Shown: positions 30,229 to 41,532 of the stretch, piece after piece
Numbering within the stretch: the first letter of the stretch is position 1
How the letters are laid out: every line of letters starts with the position of its first letter
DNA from: Asparagopsis taxiformis
Taxonomy: Eukaryota > Rhodophyta > Florideophyceae > Bonnemaisoniales > Bonnemaisoniaceae
Length of the DNA stretch: 64,000 nucleotides
Reading direction: 5' to 3'
Assembly (NCBI GenBank): GCA_030407315.1
Contig: JALQPE010000398.1
Span: 1-64,000, forward strand
Notes under the pieces: generated by a model
Databases searched by the model: none
What the model saw: only the letters and a program-made list of their open reading frames with translations
What the model was told of the DNA's origin: nothing
Translations under genes and position numbers: made by a program

Positions 30229-32163
30229 ATGCCATTGAAGAGAAAAGGAGATCAAATCAACAAAACCCCCAGTATCCATCAGCCAGTGCAGAAACTGAAG
30301 CGGACATCTTTTCAAAATGCACCAAGAAAGGGCAATAAGCATTCTTCTCTTACAACTCCCAATCGTGTCGATGATTCTGGTGGAACGAGTACTCAGCTGC
30401 ACAAACCGGTGATTCATAATCAGCCAACTGTGTCGCCAACCCATTCGGAAGTTGATCCACATGATCGACCACGATATGACATATCATCTATACGGAGACT
30501 TCTCCTCGAATTTCAAAGCAGTCAAACAAACTTCATCAAAGAAAGCCTCCATGAAATGGAAAAGAGCGTAGATAAAGTCTCCGCCAATGTGCAAAGATTG
30601 CAAAGCGAGGTTCAAACGCTTAGAGTTGTAAGTAATTCTCCAGCTGCAACAGGCTCTACAGTTCGCAAGAGTGCCATTTCAGGGAAGAAGAACATCACGT
30701 ATGATTATCTTCTTGAAAATGAGATTCCATACTTTCAGTTTGTGTTCAACTCCGAAGTAATATCTGCCGTGACAAGGTACGCCATTCTTTCAGAGCTCTC
30801 AGGACTGGTCTTGAATTCAGAAAACCTTGTGAAAGCTACAATAAGTTGCATTCGTGGAATGTTATTCGGATATATGCCTAAGGATAAGAAAACGGTTTTC
30901 GAATCTGGTCCAGGGGAAAGATTTTCTTTGCTCCGCCGAAAGGCTGTATACACAGCATTCCGCAGCATGTACAGAAACGATTTCAGACTTTTTCGGGATG
31001 AAGATCATGGATCTGACACGGCTTCTCTGGCTATTGATGAGACCATTCGAGTCCAAAATCAAAGTATTTTGCAGGAAAACATACTTGCAGAAGATAAGGA
31101 GCGTTCAATACCTCGCCCAAAATGGCTCCGAAAAGGGTACGTCGAACTCTGGCATGTAGACTTCGTTAGAGGGTGGCTGGAGAAGACCGGAAGCGAGTAT
31201 CGGAGCCCATGGCGATCTGGCTGCGATCGCATTCCAAACAATGGGTTCCCAAGGAATGTGATAGCAAAGTATGCTTCCATAAGACTTTCTAGACACTGGA
31301 AGGAATATATGCACATTTTCAGGGAGCAAGCACGCATTACTTTTTTCACAGAGCTGGGGTACTTGTTCTCACCTTGGTCAGAAAAAGACGTTGGGAAGAA
31401 ATTGGGGACTCCAAACATCTCCTTTGCTTTCCCTAATGCATCGCACGCCTACGAAACTGTTTGTGAAATTCCTCTATGTACGAAAAGATCGGCAGATAAT
31501 TTCGTGAGTGATGACCAGAATATTTCTCTGTATCAAGGCGTTTTGCAGAAGAGCAAAGAAATGATACTTCGCGTGGAGCATGTTGTTTTCCTGCGAAGTA
31601 CAGGCGGGAGTAGACGCGCCTCAAAGAACGGTCGTCCCGTTGTCTTGAGAAGAGTGATCAATTTTGTCCATGTAGCTTCCAAATTTCTCATTGCCTTTTT
31701 TGGAGGAGACGATCATGATGGGCTTCTTGAAATACTATCAGCACACAAAGGGTCACTTATATCATTGTACAGCCTTGCATCACTTTTCCGTGAAATAGTC
31801 GAGGAGTTCTTCGAGGTTGCTGGGGAGGAAAAATTTTCTGGGAATTGTATTGGTAGTTTCAGAGACGATGAAGTAATGAAAAGCTCGGAACAGAATACCT
31901 CCATTATGATGTATGATGAAACAGTGGTTTTGGAAGATTTGAAGTTGGGGGACCTTGTCCCATCAATGACCCAGCGCCAACGGATTTTGAGGAAGATATT
32001 GACCGGAATGACTGAGATAGAATTTAACAGGCTCCATATTGTTGACGAAGAGAACGGAACCGGTAGAAATTATATGACAGGTCGGGATCACTCCGAGGAA
32101 GTCGACTCGTTCTGTGAGGAATCGAGAGAAGATGAACAGGATCTCGAGCAGTTCGACATGTGA
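30229..32163 (+). CDS. Unknown protein, family X copy 2
   Basis: An intact frame of 644 codons from MPLKRKGDQ (an upstream in-frame ATG at 30100 is possible). It is not a family I know. Features are a basic N-terminus (likely nuclear), a Ser/Thr/Pro-rich linker, a coiled coil (about residues 115-160: LLLEFQSSQTNFIKESL, DKVSANVQRLQSEVQTL), a central region rich in aromatic and basic residues (KWLRKGYVELWHVDFVRGWL), and a helical C-terminal part shared with family X copy 1. The last ~60 residues are acidic. Divergent pairing with a Tudor-like gene, in a window full of transposase-associated genes, suggests an accessory protein of a mobile element. Confidence 0.55.
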   Translation: MPLKRKGDQINKTPSIHQPVQKLKRTSFQNAPRKGNKHSSLTTPNRVDDSGGTSTQLHKPVIHNQPTVSPTHSEVDPHDRPRYDISSIRRLLLEFQSSQTNFIKESLHEMEKSVDKVSANVQRLQSEVQTLRVVSNSPAATGSTVRKSAISGKKNITYDYLLENEIPYFQFVFNSEVISAVTRYAILSELSGLVLNSENLVKATISCIRGMLFGYMPKDKKTVFESGPGERFSLLRRKAVYTAFRSMYRNDFRLFRDEDHGSDTASLAIDETIRVQNQSILQENILAEDKERSIPRPKWLRKGYVELWHVDFVRGWLEKTGSEYRSPWRSGCDRIPNNGFPRNVIAKYASIRLSRHWKEYMHIFREQARITFFTELGYLFSPWSEKDVGKKLGTPNISFAFPNASHAYETVCEIPLCTKRSADNFVSDDQNISLYQGVLQKSKEMILRVEHVVFLRSTGGSRRASKNGRPVVLRRVINFVHVASKFLIAFFGGDDHDGLLEILSAHKGSLISLYSLASLFREIVEEFFEVAGEEKFSGNCIGSFRDDEVMKSSEQNTSIMMYDETVVLEDLKLGDLVPSMTQRQRILRKILTGMTEIEFNRLHIVDEENGTGRNYMTGRDHSEEVDSFCEESREDEQDLEQFDM

Positions 32164-34332
32164 TTTCCGCATAATACACGACACTTATGCGCCTCTCCAT
32201 AAAGACTTCGGAAGCACTTTCGTCAATGAAGCACCTTCCACGCATCCGAACAGTTATCTCCATAAAGTTCTGAATGAAGCTAGAGTTCCTCAACTGACCT
32301 TTCAGCTTTTCGGGTACCCTTTTCGAAGCTCATGTTACCGCAACCGTTCACCATGGTGGATTGGAAATGACTACCTCCTTCCTCCGCTTAAATGAATGTT
32401 CAACCTTCATGAAAATGTAAGCAGCGATAGTAGTGGCGGTTGGAGCGGTTGAAAAGTGGTGCGGCTGGTGGTCCGAGAAATGCACAGGGATGAGAGATTA
32501 TGGAGTAGAAAGTTGGTAAATCATTGTTCGGTATAAAAATGCGAAGCAAGAATTTAGCAGCACACATGAGGATGACACGGGAGGTAGGATTACGAGATTT
32601 AGCGCAGAATGGCATTCGGAGGTGAACGATGACTGGAATGGCAGCGAAGCGGATAGTGCTTTTGGCAAAAAAGGTAGACACATTTACTCGTCTAGCGAGA
32701 TAGTCGACTTTTGTACGACGAATATACAAAAAATGGACATTGTTTCGATTAACGCCGAGCAGTTTCAAGCTGAGAGAAGCCGGTTACCGTTTGCCAAGAA
32801 CGTTTTGGAAAGCATACTCAGACCAACAACTGAGGTAAGTTGCTTCATATTCACCACGCAGTCTGCAGTGCAATACAAAATCGACCTGGCTCATCGCAGA
32901 GCTTTTCATTCCCACGAATCCTCTATTCATACATGCCATATGCTTACAACGCCCCTGTCGCGTCGGATACCTTTACACCAAGCTTGGGAAGATGTGTGGG
33001 TAAGGTAGATCGCCTCGGAATCGAATGCGAACGAGCGGTTCATACTAGTGCTGTAGGAGTATGGGAGTTGTCTTACGTCGCAGTGGGAAGTTAGAGGACG
33101 CGACGTGTGCAAAATCAGGCGCGTGCACAGCAAAGACAGTATACTCATGCAGTTCAGTAGCTTGCATGTTAGAGTCATGTGGCAGTTGATTTCTCCGTAA
33201 TAGGAAGATACCACAAGGCGAGAAAGGCGCACATCTGACATGATGGGTTAACGCCAAACTAGGCGGCGGATGAGATGGTGGGGGTCACGAGTAGTGATCT
33301 GGTCGTGTCTTTGGAGTAGGGAATGCAAGTCCGACGACGTTAGGATTCTTGATGACGGTTGTCACAAATCTTCAGCGACATAGAGACTGTTGATCTTAGC
33401 GCCGGCGGAGAGCACGCGATGGAAAACAATAGTTGGTAGAACTTGTCCTTTTAAGAACACTCGTTCGTCCAGGTTAATCTCATGTGCTACCGGTGAAATT
33501 GAACGCTTGATTCGCGTGTATGCTCCCCGTGTTTGTGTGATGCCCGGTCGCTTGTAAAGTGGCGGTTTGACATGTACGCCACCGATTCGAATACTTGACC
33601 TAGGATGGAGAGCAATGTGTTTGGCGTTTGTAAAAAAACCATCTCGATTGAGACGATTGGCTCCCGTTCAGGTATGAGAGCAGCTAGGATTGTGGAAATG
33701 AACTGATCTAAATCATCAGTGAGGTGCATACACAGCAAAGGCTTCAGTGGAGCTTCACTGGAGTCACTCAAGGGCAGAGTAGCGGGTAGGGTCAGCGGTA
33801 CAGAGAAAGAAGTGCAAAAGAGATTATGAGGAAGATCAGAGACGCGGTTGTAGAGTCGACGGAGTGTCAAAAGGAGGTAATTTGAGAATTGAACGGCATG
33901 GGAGCTTACCGGATGGAAAGTTGATAAAGAATTTCGCAAAAATCTGCCTGTGTAAGCTAAAATATCTTGTCATTTTTGGAAAATATTTTGATAGCGAAGC
34001 TTGTCAGGATGCAAGTGACTTTGAATACCGTACCAGTTTGCTGATAGTGTGGTGTACCAGAATCCTTGGCGATCAGTTCGAAAAGAACTTGCGCGGATCG
34101 GGCGATGACACGAGCCAACTTCAAAGTGCATACGTGCCCTTTCTCAACCATACTGCGCGTGGTTTTTAGTTTAAATTGAGCGTAGACGGTTCGTGTCGTC
34201 GAGACCAAAGAAATATATCATGGACCTTTGTGCCGTGCACAGCATACCGTCATATATTGTGTTTGCACAGCCGCAGCCCGTCTTCTCAGGCTCTGTGTCG
34301 AGTGACCTCACGATCAATAAAATAATAGAACA
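32164..34332. other. Long intergenic stretch without a supported gene
   Basis: About 2.2 kb. Only scattered frames under 150 codons occur, on both strands, with no recognisable domain and no paralogue in the window. One minus-strand frame at 33487-33939 (150 codons) is the longest and remains unsupported. Confidence 0.45.
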
Positions 34333-34426
34333 AGTGCCCTTTACGCGCTGGCGCGCGCTTCGCGCGCGCGAATCTGATGCACCGAAATTCTGTTTGCCAG
34401 AGCAGGCAGGTCTTAGCTCGCAATTC
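34333..34426 (+). repeat. Left direct repeat flanking the Sel1 gene
   Basis: Starts AGTGCCCTTTACGCGC, contains the palindromic run GCGCGCGCTTCGCGCGCGCG, and ends GGTCTTAGCTCGCAATT. It is about 95% identical, in the same orientation, to 37851-37944. Confidence 0.85.
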
Positions 34427-34830
34427 ACCAGTAGATTCCCATTCCTAGATACCAATACTCCCTAACATATTATGATAGTGTAGCATGTCCTCAGAAGTAC
34501 CGTATTCGCAACTCTACTTAGGCTTAGACTATTAGCCCACATGTCCAGTGTGACTGGTGTGGTAACCGCAGTACGCTAAGTATACTGGCTTTATCCCGAA
34601 ATTGAACAATAAAAAGTAGTGTAGATAGCAGTTGCGCAGCAGCAATGCTAGACATGCTGCGAAGAGGAAACGAGAGGAGCCAGGATGTCCATGTAACGAG
34701 ACCACATCCCAACTCTAGTGCCCGTGCAGGAACCACGCTCAGTATATATTTCGCAACCATGCTGTCGATGGAAAATTCAACCGACCGCCATTGCATAAAT
34801 GTTGATTGTCATCCACCCAACCGCGCTACT
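34427..34830. other. Spacer downstream of the left direct repeat
   Basis: About 400 bases between the direct repeat and the 3' end of the Sel1-type reading frames. I see nothing convincing in it. Confidence 0.4.
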
Positions 34831-37543
34831 TCATCGGTCTATGAAGCTTTGATCCATGCAATTCACTACCTTTGTTTCTGCTTTCCCCTTGCCCGCCCTC
34901 TGCCCCGCTACCCAGCTCCAAAAATTCAACGGCAGTGCATGAACAAATCGATCCGCCTGCACGCACATTGCCGCGTCTACCAGTCTCGACATGCCCATTG
35001 CATCTTGACTGACTCCAAACTCCTCTGGATTAAACCAATGAACTGTCTTCAACTCTTCTGAAATTCTTTTCTTCGTCGCATTCGTCGCCAGATAAGCACG
35101 AATCGACACCGTTTCTCCGCCCTTCCACCCGTGATTATACATATCAGATACAATATTAAACACAGCACTATTCCCAAGCCCTTCGGCTTGTCGTTTCGCC
35201 TCTAATATCACTTCTTCCGTGCACTTCGCAATCCAGACGGATCAGCAGCTCGGCCAGAAGCACCATGACGCGCGTGTCGTCCGCGTGCGCGAGCGCCAGC
35301 TCGCACAGCGCGATCGCAAGATGTAGACTCTTCTTGTCGCCGTTTTGACGCCCGAGTTGCGCTGCAACGCGTCGCAGCCGCGCGATGTACGACAAGTCGT
35401 GTCGTATGCACATCGCGCATAGCTGCATGGCGCGCGCGGGGTCGCATGCAACCCCGCGTACGCCTTGCAGTAGGATTTGTGCGAGCAGGAATATGGCGGA
35501 GAGGTCGTGTCGTGCGCTGAGGCAGACGTTTAGTAGACGTTGCGATATGGATGGGTCGTGTACGTATTGAGATGTTTCGATGCAGATTTTTTGCGCGATG
35601 CGGATGATGATCTCGCAGCATATATTGTTGTTTACATAGCGTTCGCAGAGACGGATTGCGCGATTTACGTCGCTAGCTTCTGTGGAACCGCACATGATTT
35701 CCACGCCAGTTTCGATCGCGCATGGATCGTCCCATTTCTCCATGCACATTTCGCAGATTCTTATGGACAATGGCATGTTTTTGGCGACGCGCGTCGTACC
35801 CTTGCCGATTTCCTCCGCGAGATGAAGCGCTCTGTCGCAAGACACGTCGCTTTCGATTAGTTTGCCGCACAGCCGTAGTGCGTGGTCCGTGTTACGATTC
35901 GCTTTGTTTGAACACAGTAATTTGACGAGCATGACGATGGCCTCTGCGTTATTGGATTTGTCGACGCAGATTTGTAGTAGACGAATCGTGAGTGCAGTGT
36001 CCGTTGGCTTGCACGATTTTGCACAATCCATTTGTTTTGCGATACCAACCACTTTGTCGCTACAGTCCCTGCTCTTCTCCAACGCACGTTCACAGAGCCA
36101 TACGGCACGTTCACTATCCTTTGCAATGCCCAGATCTCCAGTGATGAGATATTCCGCAAGTGTAACCATAGCGGCTGCGCCATGTTTACTGTCGATGAAC
36201 AGTTCCAACAGACGCATCACGAGCGCACCATTACCCGCATCGCTAAATGCAATCGCCTCTGCAAGATCCTCGAGCTTTTCACAATATGATTCCAAACCAA
36301 CCAACTGACGATATAGTTGAATGCCCCGCTCAATATGCAAAACTGCTTTCGTTTGAAGCACGACATCCGCAAGAGCCAGTGTCGATTCAGATTTGAAATC
36401 CTTCATATTCATGCATTTCTCCAACAACAAAACGGCAAACGACGGATTCCTAGCCATTCCGCCCTTTCCATGTGCCATATCGTTTGCAAGCTGTATAATC
36501 CTGGGCATCTGAAAATTGACACAATCACTTCCAAAAGCTCTATCCACCAAATTCATCGCACAATCCACGTCCTTTTCCACGCCCGGAGCGCCCTTCAACA
36601 GCAGTTCAGACAATGTAAGCATAGCGGCCGCATCGTTCCCCCTCGCAATACTCATCTGACACAGATACACTGCGAGCTGCACATTGGCCTGAATCTGCGA
36701 TGTTCCATAGGCGATTTTGCGCGCTAGCACAGCCGTTCATAGTGAATTCTCCCAGCGAACACTGGCGGCTCGTTCACATAGACGTATCACACGCGTGGCG
36801 TCTCTGGCGACACCGGAAGCGCCACTCAGAAGGATTTCCGCGAGTGGTATCATTGCATCACACTCGTCCCATCGTTCCACGCATGCCTGTAGCAAGCACG
36901 CGGCTAGTGCTGCGTCTCGTGGGAGATTGGACGATCCGTACATCAGCTCGTTGCATATCTCGATAATCGGCATCGGCTCTTCACATTGCTCGACATACAT
37001 GGTGAACAGACGCTTTGCGCGCGACACATCGCGTTTCGGCCGCATGATATCGGAGATGAGTAATCGAGCGAGCGAGAAAATTGCCTCCAGATGCTGGCCG
37101 ACGTCAATGCTCATTTGATAATATTTCATCGCGCGCAAGACGTCCATTGGAACGTCTTTCTCGCCGACGTCATAGATCATTGCCAGCTCGAACATCGTGC
37201 ACGCATCATTGTCTAGTTGTATGACGCGTTGATAAAGATCTACGGCTCGTACGAAATCCTGCTCGCAGAACTTACCGTCGGAATACATGCGTGCCAGATC
37301 GAACATAGCGCCGGGATGGTTGCCTTCAACGACGCAGCGTTGGAGCAGTTGCATGGCGCGTCAGCCGTCGCGCATGTTTTCGGAGACGCGTAGAATGGTT
37401 GCGAGACGATACATGGCTCCGATGTGGTTGTGCTCCTCGACAAAGCGCTCGTACAATTGCTCTGCGGCGTACATGTCGGTTGCGACGCGCAGATTGTCGC
37501 CGGGACAACTGTACGGCTGTAGTCTTTCCGCGATGGAAAACAT
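34831..37543 (-). pseudogene. Sel1-repeat protein interrupted by two in-frame TGA codons and a frame change
   Basis: From MFSIAERLQPYSCPGD at 37543 one frame runs to about 35210 with only two stops, both TGA (37361-37363 and 36737-36739). The protein is an array of more than ten Sel1-like repeats of roughly 36-40 residues (for example AAMVTLAEYLITGDLGIAKD and ERAVWLCERAL). These helical repeats form a superhelix used for protein-protein contacts. Repeat periodicity passes through both TGA positions, so they are substitutions within one gene, not gene ends. Near 35210-35240 the sensible C-terminus moves to another frame (ILEAKRQAEGLGNSAVF to 34831). TGA could derive from CGA by CpG decay. Direct repeats flank the gene. 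It may be a dead copy or an assembly with errors; stop-codon readthrough is less likely. Confidence 0.7.
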
Positions 37544-37563
37544 GGTGCTTGCACGCTAGCCAA

Positions 37564-38136
37564 GGATAACGCGGCGTTGCTTTCGTCGATTTAGCATCGT
37601 TTTAACATGATTGTTGCGCAGTTGATATGGTCGGGATCGATGCAAAATGTATTCCGATGATGTGTCGGATTGCATTATACTTTAGTCGACGCGTTGCGTT
37701 GTGCTGCATAAAAATTGACCGCTGCACAGAGACGGACGTCTGTGTGTGTGTTTCGCTTACCGCTGGACACGTGGACACGTGGGGGTCTCAAATGGGCAGA
37801 TTGCTCCCGCGCCGTGATCGATTGTTTGCATTAAGCGTTAAACTTGGTACCAGTGCCCTTTACGCGCCGGCGCGCGCTTCGCGCGCGAATCTGATGCACC
37901 AAAATTCTGCTTGTCAGAGCAGGCAGGTCTTAGCTCGCAATTACACAACTACTTCAATGCATCAATGGCACGTTTGGCTTACCTCTTTAATTGAATGGAA
38001 ACGGCGCGTGAGTTTCCCACAGTATTTGACCCTCATTCCCAAACTGCAAATTGCTTCCAGAAGTAACATAGCTTCATTGCCTAGCAAAAACCCGACTCTA
38101 TGCTCCTGGAGCTAAGGTGCCTCGATTCGAGGTGAG
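37564..38136. other. Spacer between Sel1 gene and the ParB-2OG gene
   Basis: Apart from the direct repeat at 37851-37944 I see no feature. A short TG run lies near 37741-37750. Confidence 0.4.
37851..37944 (+). repeat. Right direct repeat flanking the Sel1 gene
   Basis: Same-strand copy of 34333-34426, sharing GAATCTGATGCACC, AGAGCAGGCAGGTCTTAGC and the GCGCGC palindrome. Together they enclose about 3.4 kb holding the Sel1 gene. Confidence 0.85.
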
Positions 38137-40922
38137 CTATATATCGTGTGTGCGCAAGTCATGTTCGAAACTATAGAACACGTGTTCTTTGTTCTCCTTT
38201 CCTCTCTGCATTGATGTGTAAAGATAGGCATGCGATTGACTCATTGCGTACAGGTCAGCGTCTTCTATTCCAAGTTCCGCGTGTGGCAAGTCGCCACGAA
38301 TGATAAAAATAGAGAATGGAGGAATCTCGATAACTGTAGAAGAGAGTGTACCAGCTATTCAGCTGACGATTTCATGAGGTCCAAACATCATTGTATGACT
38401 CTTGTCCCATACACGCATATGACATGAGTCGTATCCAGATATGTATATTCCATATTGGGCGTCAAACGTAGAAGGGCACCAGGCAGTGTCTGAAGTCTTG
38501 TAAGGAATAATAGGGGAGCAGGTTCGAGGTGCTTGACGCGGTGCATTTTGCGTTCTTCGCATAGCAACAATCCCTTCAGATGGAAACCGTAGAGGTTTCG
38601 AATTGTTCCTGTCTTCTATTATACCCTCCCCCAAAGCGCCAATATAGACTTCCACTCGCCGCAGACACTTTTCAATAGATTCCGATTCCGGTATATCCAT
38701 TTCATCAAAGTTAGCAACATAAATTCCTTCAATATCATGACCATGAGAATTATTTCCATCTTCGTCTTCCCCCAGAATCACCCACGGACTCGTATCGTCA
38801 CTAAGTGGAAATTCAATTTTGCATTTGCTCAAAACGAAATCAATGTCCTTGAAAATGTGCGAGCCTTTTGTTGTGTCGGGTAAACAAATGTATCCGTTAT
38901 GCTCCAAGCGAGCAATACTTTGCGACCGGAAAGCATTGAATGACAGATCAACATCAGAGGATGGGAAAAGGTATAGAGCTGCGCAGGAAGCTTTAATTTC
39001 CTGCCGAATAGCAGTCATTTCCGTTTTGGATACTACACCTTGCTCGGCCGCATCATTCGAGCACGCTATTGGGAGGTCTGAGATGCATGGTATCTTTGGT
39101 AGAATATCACATTCAGACCCAATAGACCCTGGGACGACCATTATTTTCCCCAAACAGGCTGATGAAAAACGTCTTTTTGTCCCAGTGTATTTCGAAGGTG
39201 GTATATACGCAGGGTCAGAAACCTTAGAGCGCCTCCGAACTGATACCTTGTCATTACTACTGTCTCCATTCTTGTCTGGTTCATTGACATTAGTTTCAGA
39301 CTCACCATTTTTGCTTGAAACAGAGATAACATTGCGCATGAATATTGCAGGGTCAAAATAATTTGGATCACGAGCATGAGATTTTCCTGGTTTGCATACT
39401 GAAGCAGCCTCACCAACCCTTGCTTTGGCAACATTAGAATTGTATTGGTCACCTGTTCCCCAGAGAAGAGCAAATGACACGACTACATCGACAAGTAAAT
39501 ACCGCTGGAAACATGGTTGTGGGTGGGAATCCAGGCGAGAGCATAGAAGGTGATGTAGTCTGATTGGTTTTCTAGTTGAACCTCTGGCAGCCAACGAGCC
39601 TTGGAAGGACTGCTTGGCAACTGCCAGGAGTTGGTGAACAAATTCGAATAGAACATTGACTGTATTTTCAGTCTTCTGAGATGGCAATCTCTCCAATCTG
39701 TTCAGATTACCAACGCACTCCCTTCGGTGCAAAACTAATAGCATAGCACACTTCTCCTCATCGTTAGCCCGTGTAAATACTTCCAGGCCAAAGTTCTGCA
39801 GTGTCCAGTACTTAGATGTCAGTCTGGCGTTGTTAAATGTGAACTGCTCATGGGAATTCGATATGCGATTGGAGTAGCAAATAGCCCCATAGATGCAGTG
39901 ATGTAGGCTGCTTGACGTTTTCTGAAACTGGATGTTACACGTTCAGTATCTCCGATGACCTCCGAATCCCATTCAGGACAGTCTCGTCTCAATGTTTTTG
40001 AGCTCTGGCAGTAGCCGATAAGTCTGACACTCTGCGCTCTATCAATGATTGAAGCCTGTAAAGGCCACAGATGAGAATGCAATTGGCCAGATCTGATACT
40101 CTCCAGCACAGTTCGTTCATTACCAAACTCATATAGACACGCTGCAACAAAGCTACGTGACAAGCACATATTGTCTGAGAATGACATAGCACGTGTACTG
40201 TAGTTTCCCAGATTGCTCACTGCTCCCACCATTATTTTCTCCAGCGGAGTTAGATTCGATTTATGACGTTCTCCACATGGTGCAAAAATTGTGCATGGTA
40301 CTCCTGAATCCATATTAGGAATGTTTCTCGGCCCTGTAGTCTCTTTCCTCAGCTGCATAAAAGCAGCAACAAGCTGCACTCCACCTATCAATTCGAATAG
40401 ACATTCCTGTCCAGTATCATGAGAAGAAGATGTACAGTCTGATTCACTGTCAAGACTGCTGTGTGGTTGTTGCAACGGGCAGACAAGTATTTTACCAGAG
40501 TAATTCAACCAACCACTTTCCAATAGACTTCTCTTCAGCATCTGAACTTGTCCACTGTCAACATTGCGCAAAGGAAGTTGCGGATGCGAAAGCTTCAACA
40601 GCTCATCCTCGGAGAGCATTACTGGTACCAACCTATGAGGTATTAAATGCATCAAGTTCACCATTGAGTTTTCATAAGAGAACATCGTTTCGAGCTGTGC
40701 TGAATACTCAGAAAAATGCCGAGTTGTCCAGGGCTTATTTCTACTCTGTGAAAGTGCGTATTGAGAAATTTCTTTCCTTGGCTCTTTTTGGGCAACGGTC
40801 CTGCGCCTCAGAGATTCATGCTGTTCATCGGATGCGGGCAATCTGGAAGTTGTGGACATCATATCCATCGTATTGGACTGTCCAGGTCTTTTGCGAGTAG
40901 TGGCTTTTGGATCTGCTTGCAT
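38137..40922 (-). pseudogene. ParB/Srx-like and 2OG dioxygenase-like fusion gene (copy D), one frame change and one TGA
   Basis: Starts at MQADPKATTRKRPG (40922; an upstream ATG at 41024 is possible). The N-terminal half is ParB/Srx-like: LRNVDSGQVQMLKRSLLESG, then CLFELIGGVQLVAAFMQL in the place of the DG-HR motif, and a helical region ending VFTRANDEEKCAMLLV that matches ParB-A. One frame change lies near 39860. The same frame then runs into a 2OG domain (LEHNGYICLPDTTKGSH). It passes an in-frame TGA at 38359-38361 and continues IEIPPFSIFIIRGDLPHA to a TAG at 38137. The position of HxD reads RTC, so the iron site is lost although the distal His remains. ParB and 2OG are therefore one polypeptide here. 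The gene is divergent from transposase copy 2. It is probably catalytically dead. Confidence 0.6.
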
Positions 40923-41532
40923 GTTGAAATAGCTCGTAAGGGAGAGTACACATCTCCAAGGCCGTATGGTGCAAAACCAGTGGAGCTTGCACAATATTGA
41001 TCTCATGACATTGAAAAGCTGCATGTCTAAAAAGTTTACAATTCATATTTTGAGTGAAGCTTGGTATTGAGAGACATTACTGTAGGCAGACTAGAAGCTC
41101 ACGAAGGAGCAAGAGAAGATAGACATATATCAATTTTTTGCATTAAATTGCACCCCTGCTTCTAAAATTGGCAAGGTAGCTCATTTTTTCTAATGAAATT
41201 CTACTTTTTGAATCCAATGTTCTCATGAGGGGTATTCTTTCGGATATTTTTTCGAATCCGTGGCTGCCGATATCGGGCTGTGCAGAATATGACTTACAGG
41301 AAAGAATGCATCTCCCGAGAGCCTTATGACGAGGGCTAAAAGTGGCAAAGGATAATTGAAATAGCAGTTTTCTACAGAAAAATGACTGATGATCTGTCAA
41401 TAGCATGTAGCGATCCTCACGACGGACCGGCTCCCAACGCCAGCAGAAACTTTATTCAATCCTAAGAGAAGAAGCTCTTCAAGATACATTACGAATACCC
41501 GCATTTCCCAAAGAGTCTCAGACTCTGAGAAA
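40923..41532. promoter_or_regulatory. Divergent intergenic region between ParB-2OG D and transposase copy 2
   Basis: About 610 bases between the start codons of two divergent genes, AT-rich around 41125-41210. It should contain both promoters. No CTCGAGCAA palindrome is present, unlike the 47-64 kb array. Confidence 0.4.

Noticed and set aside
33487..33939. 150-codon minus-strand frame
   Set aside because: No recognisable motif, no paralogue in the window and no promoter-like context; kept only as a note in the intergenic entry.
34831..37543. Reassignment of TGA to an amino acid
   Set aside because: TGA is used as the terminal stop of ParB-A and of family X copy 2, and a CGA-to-TGA change explains the ParB-B case.
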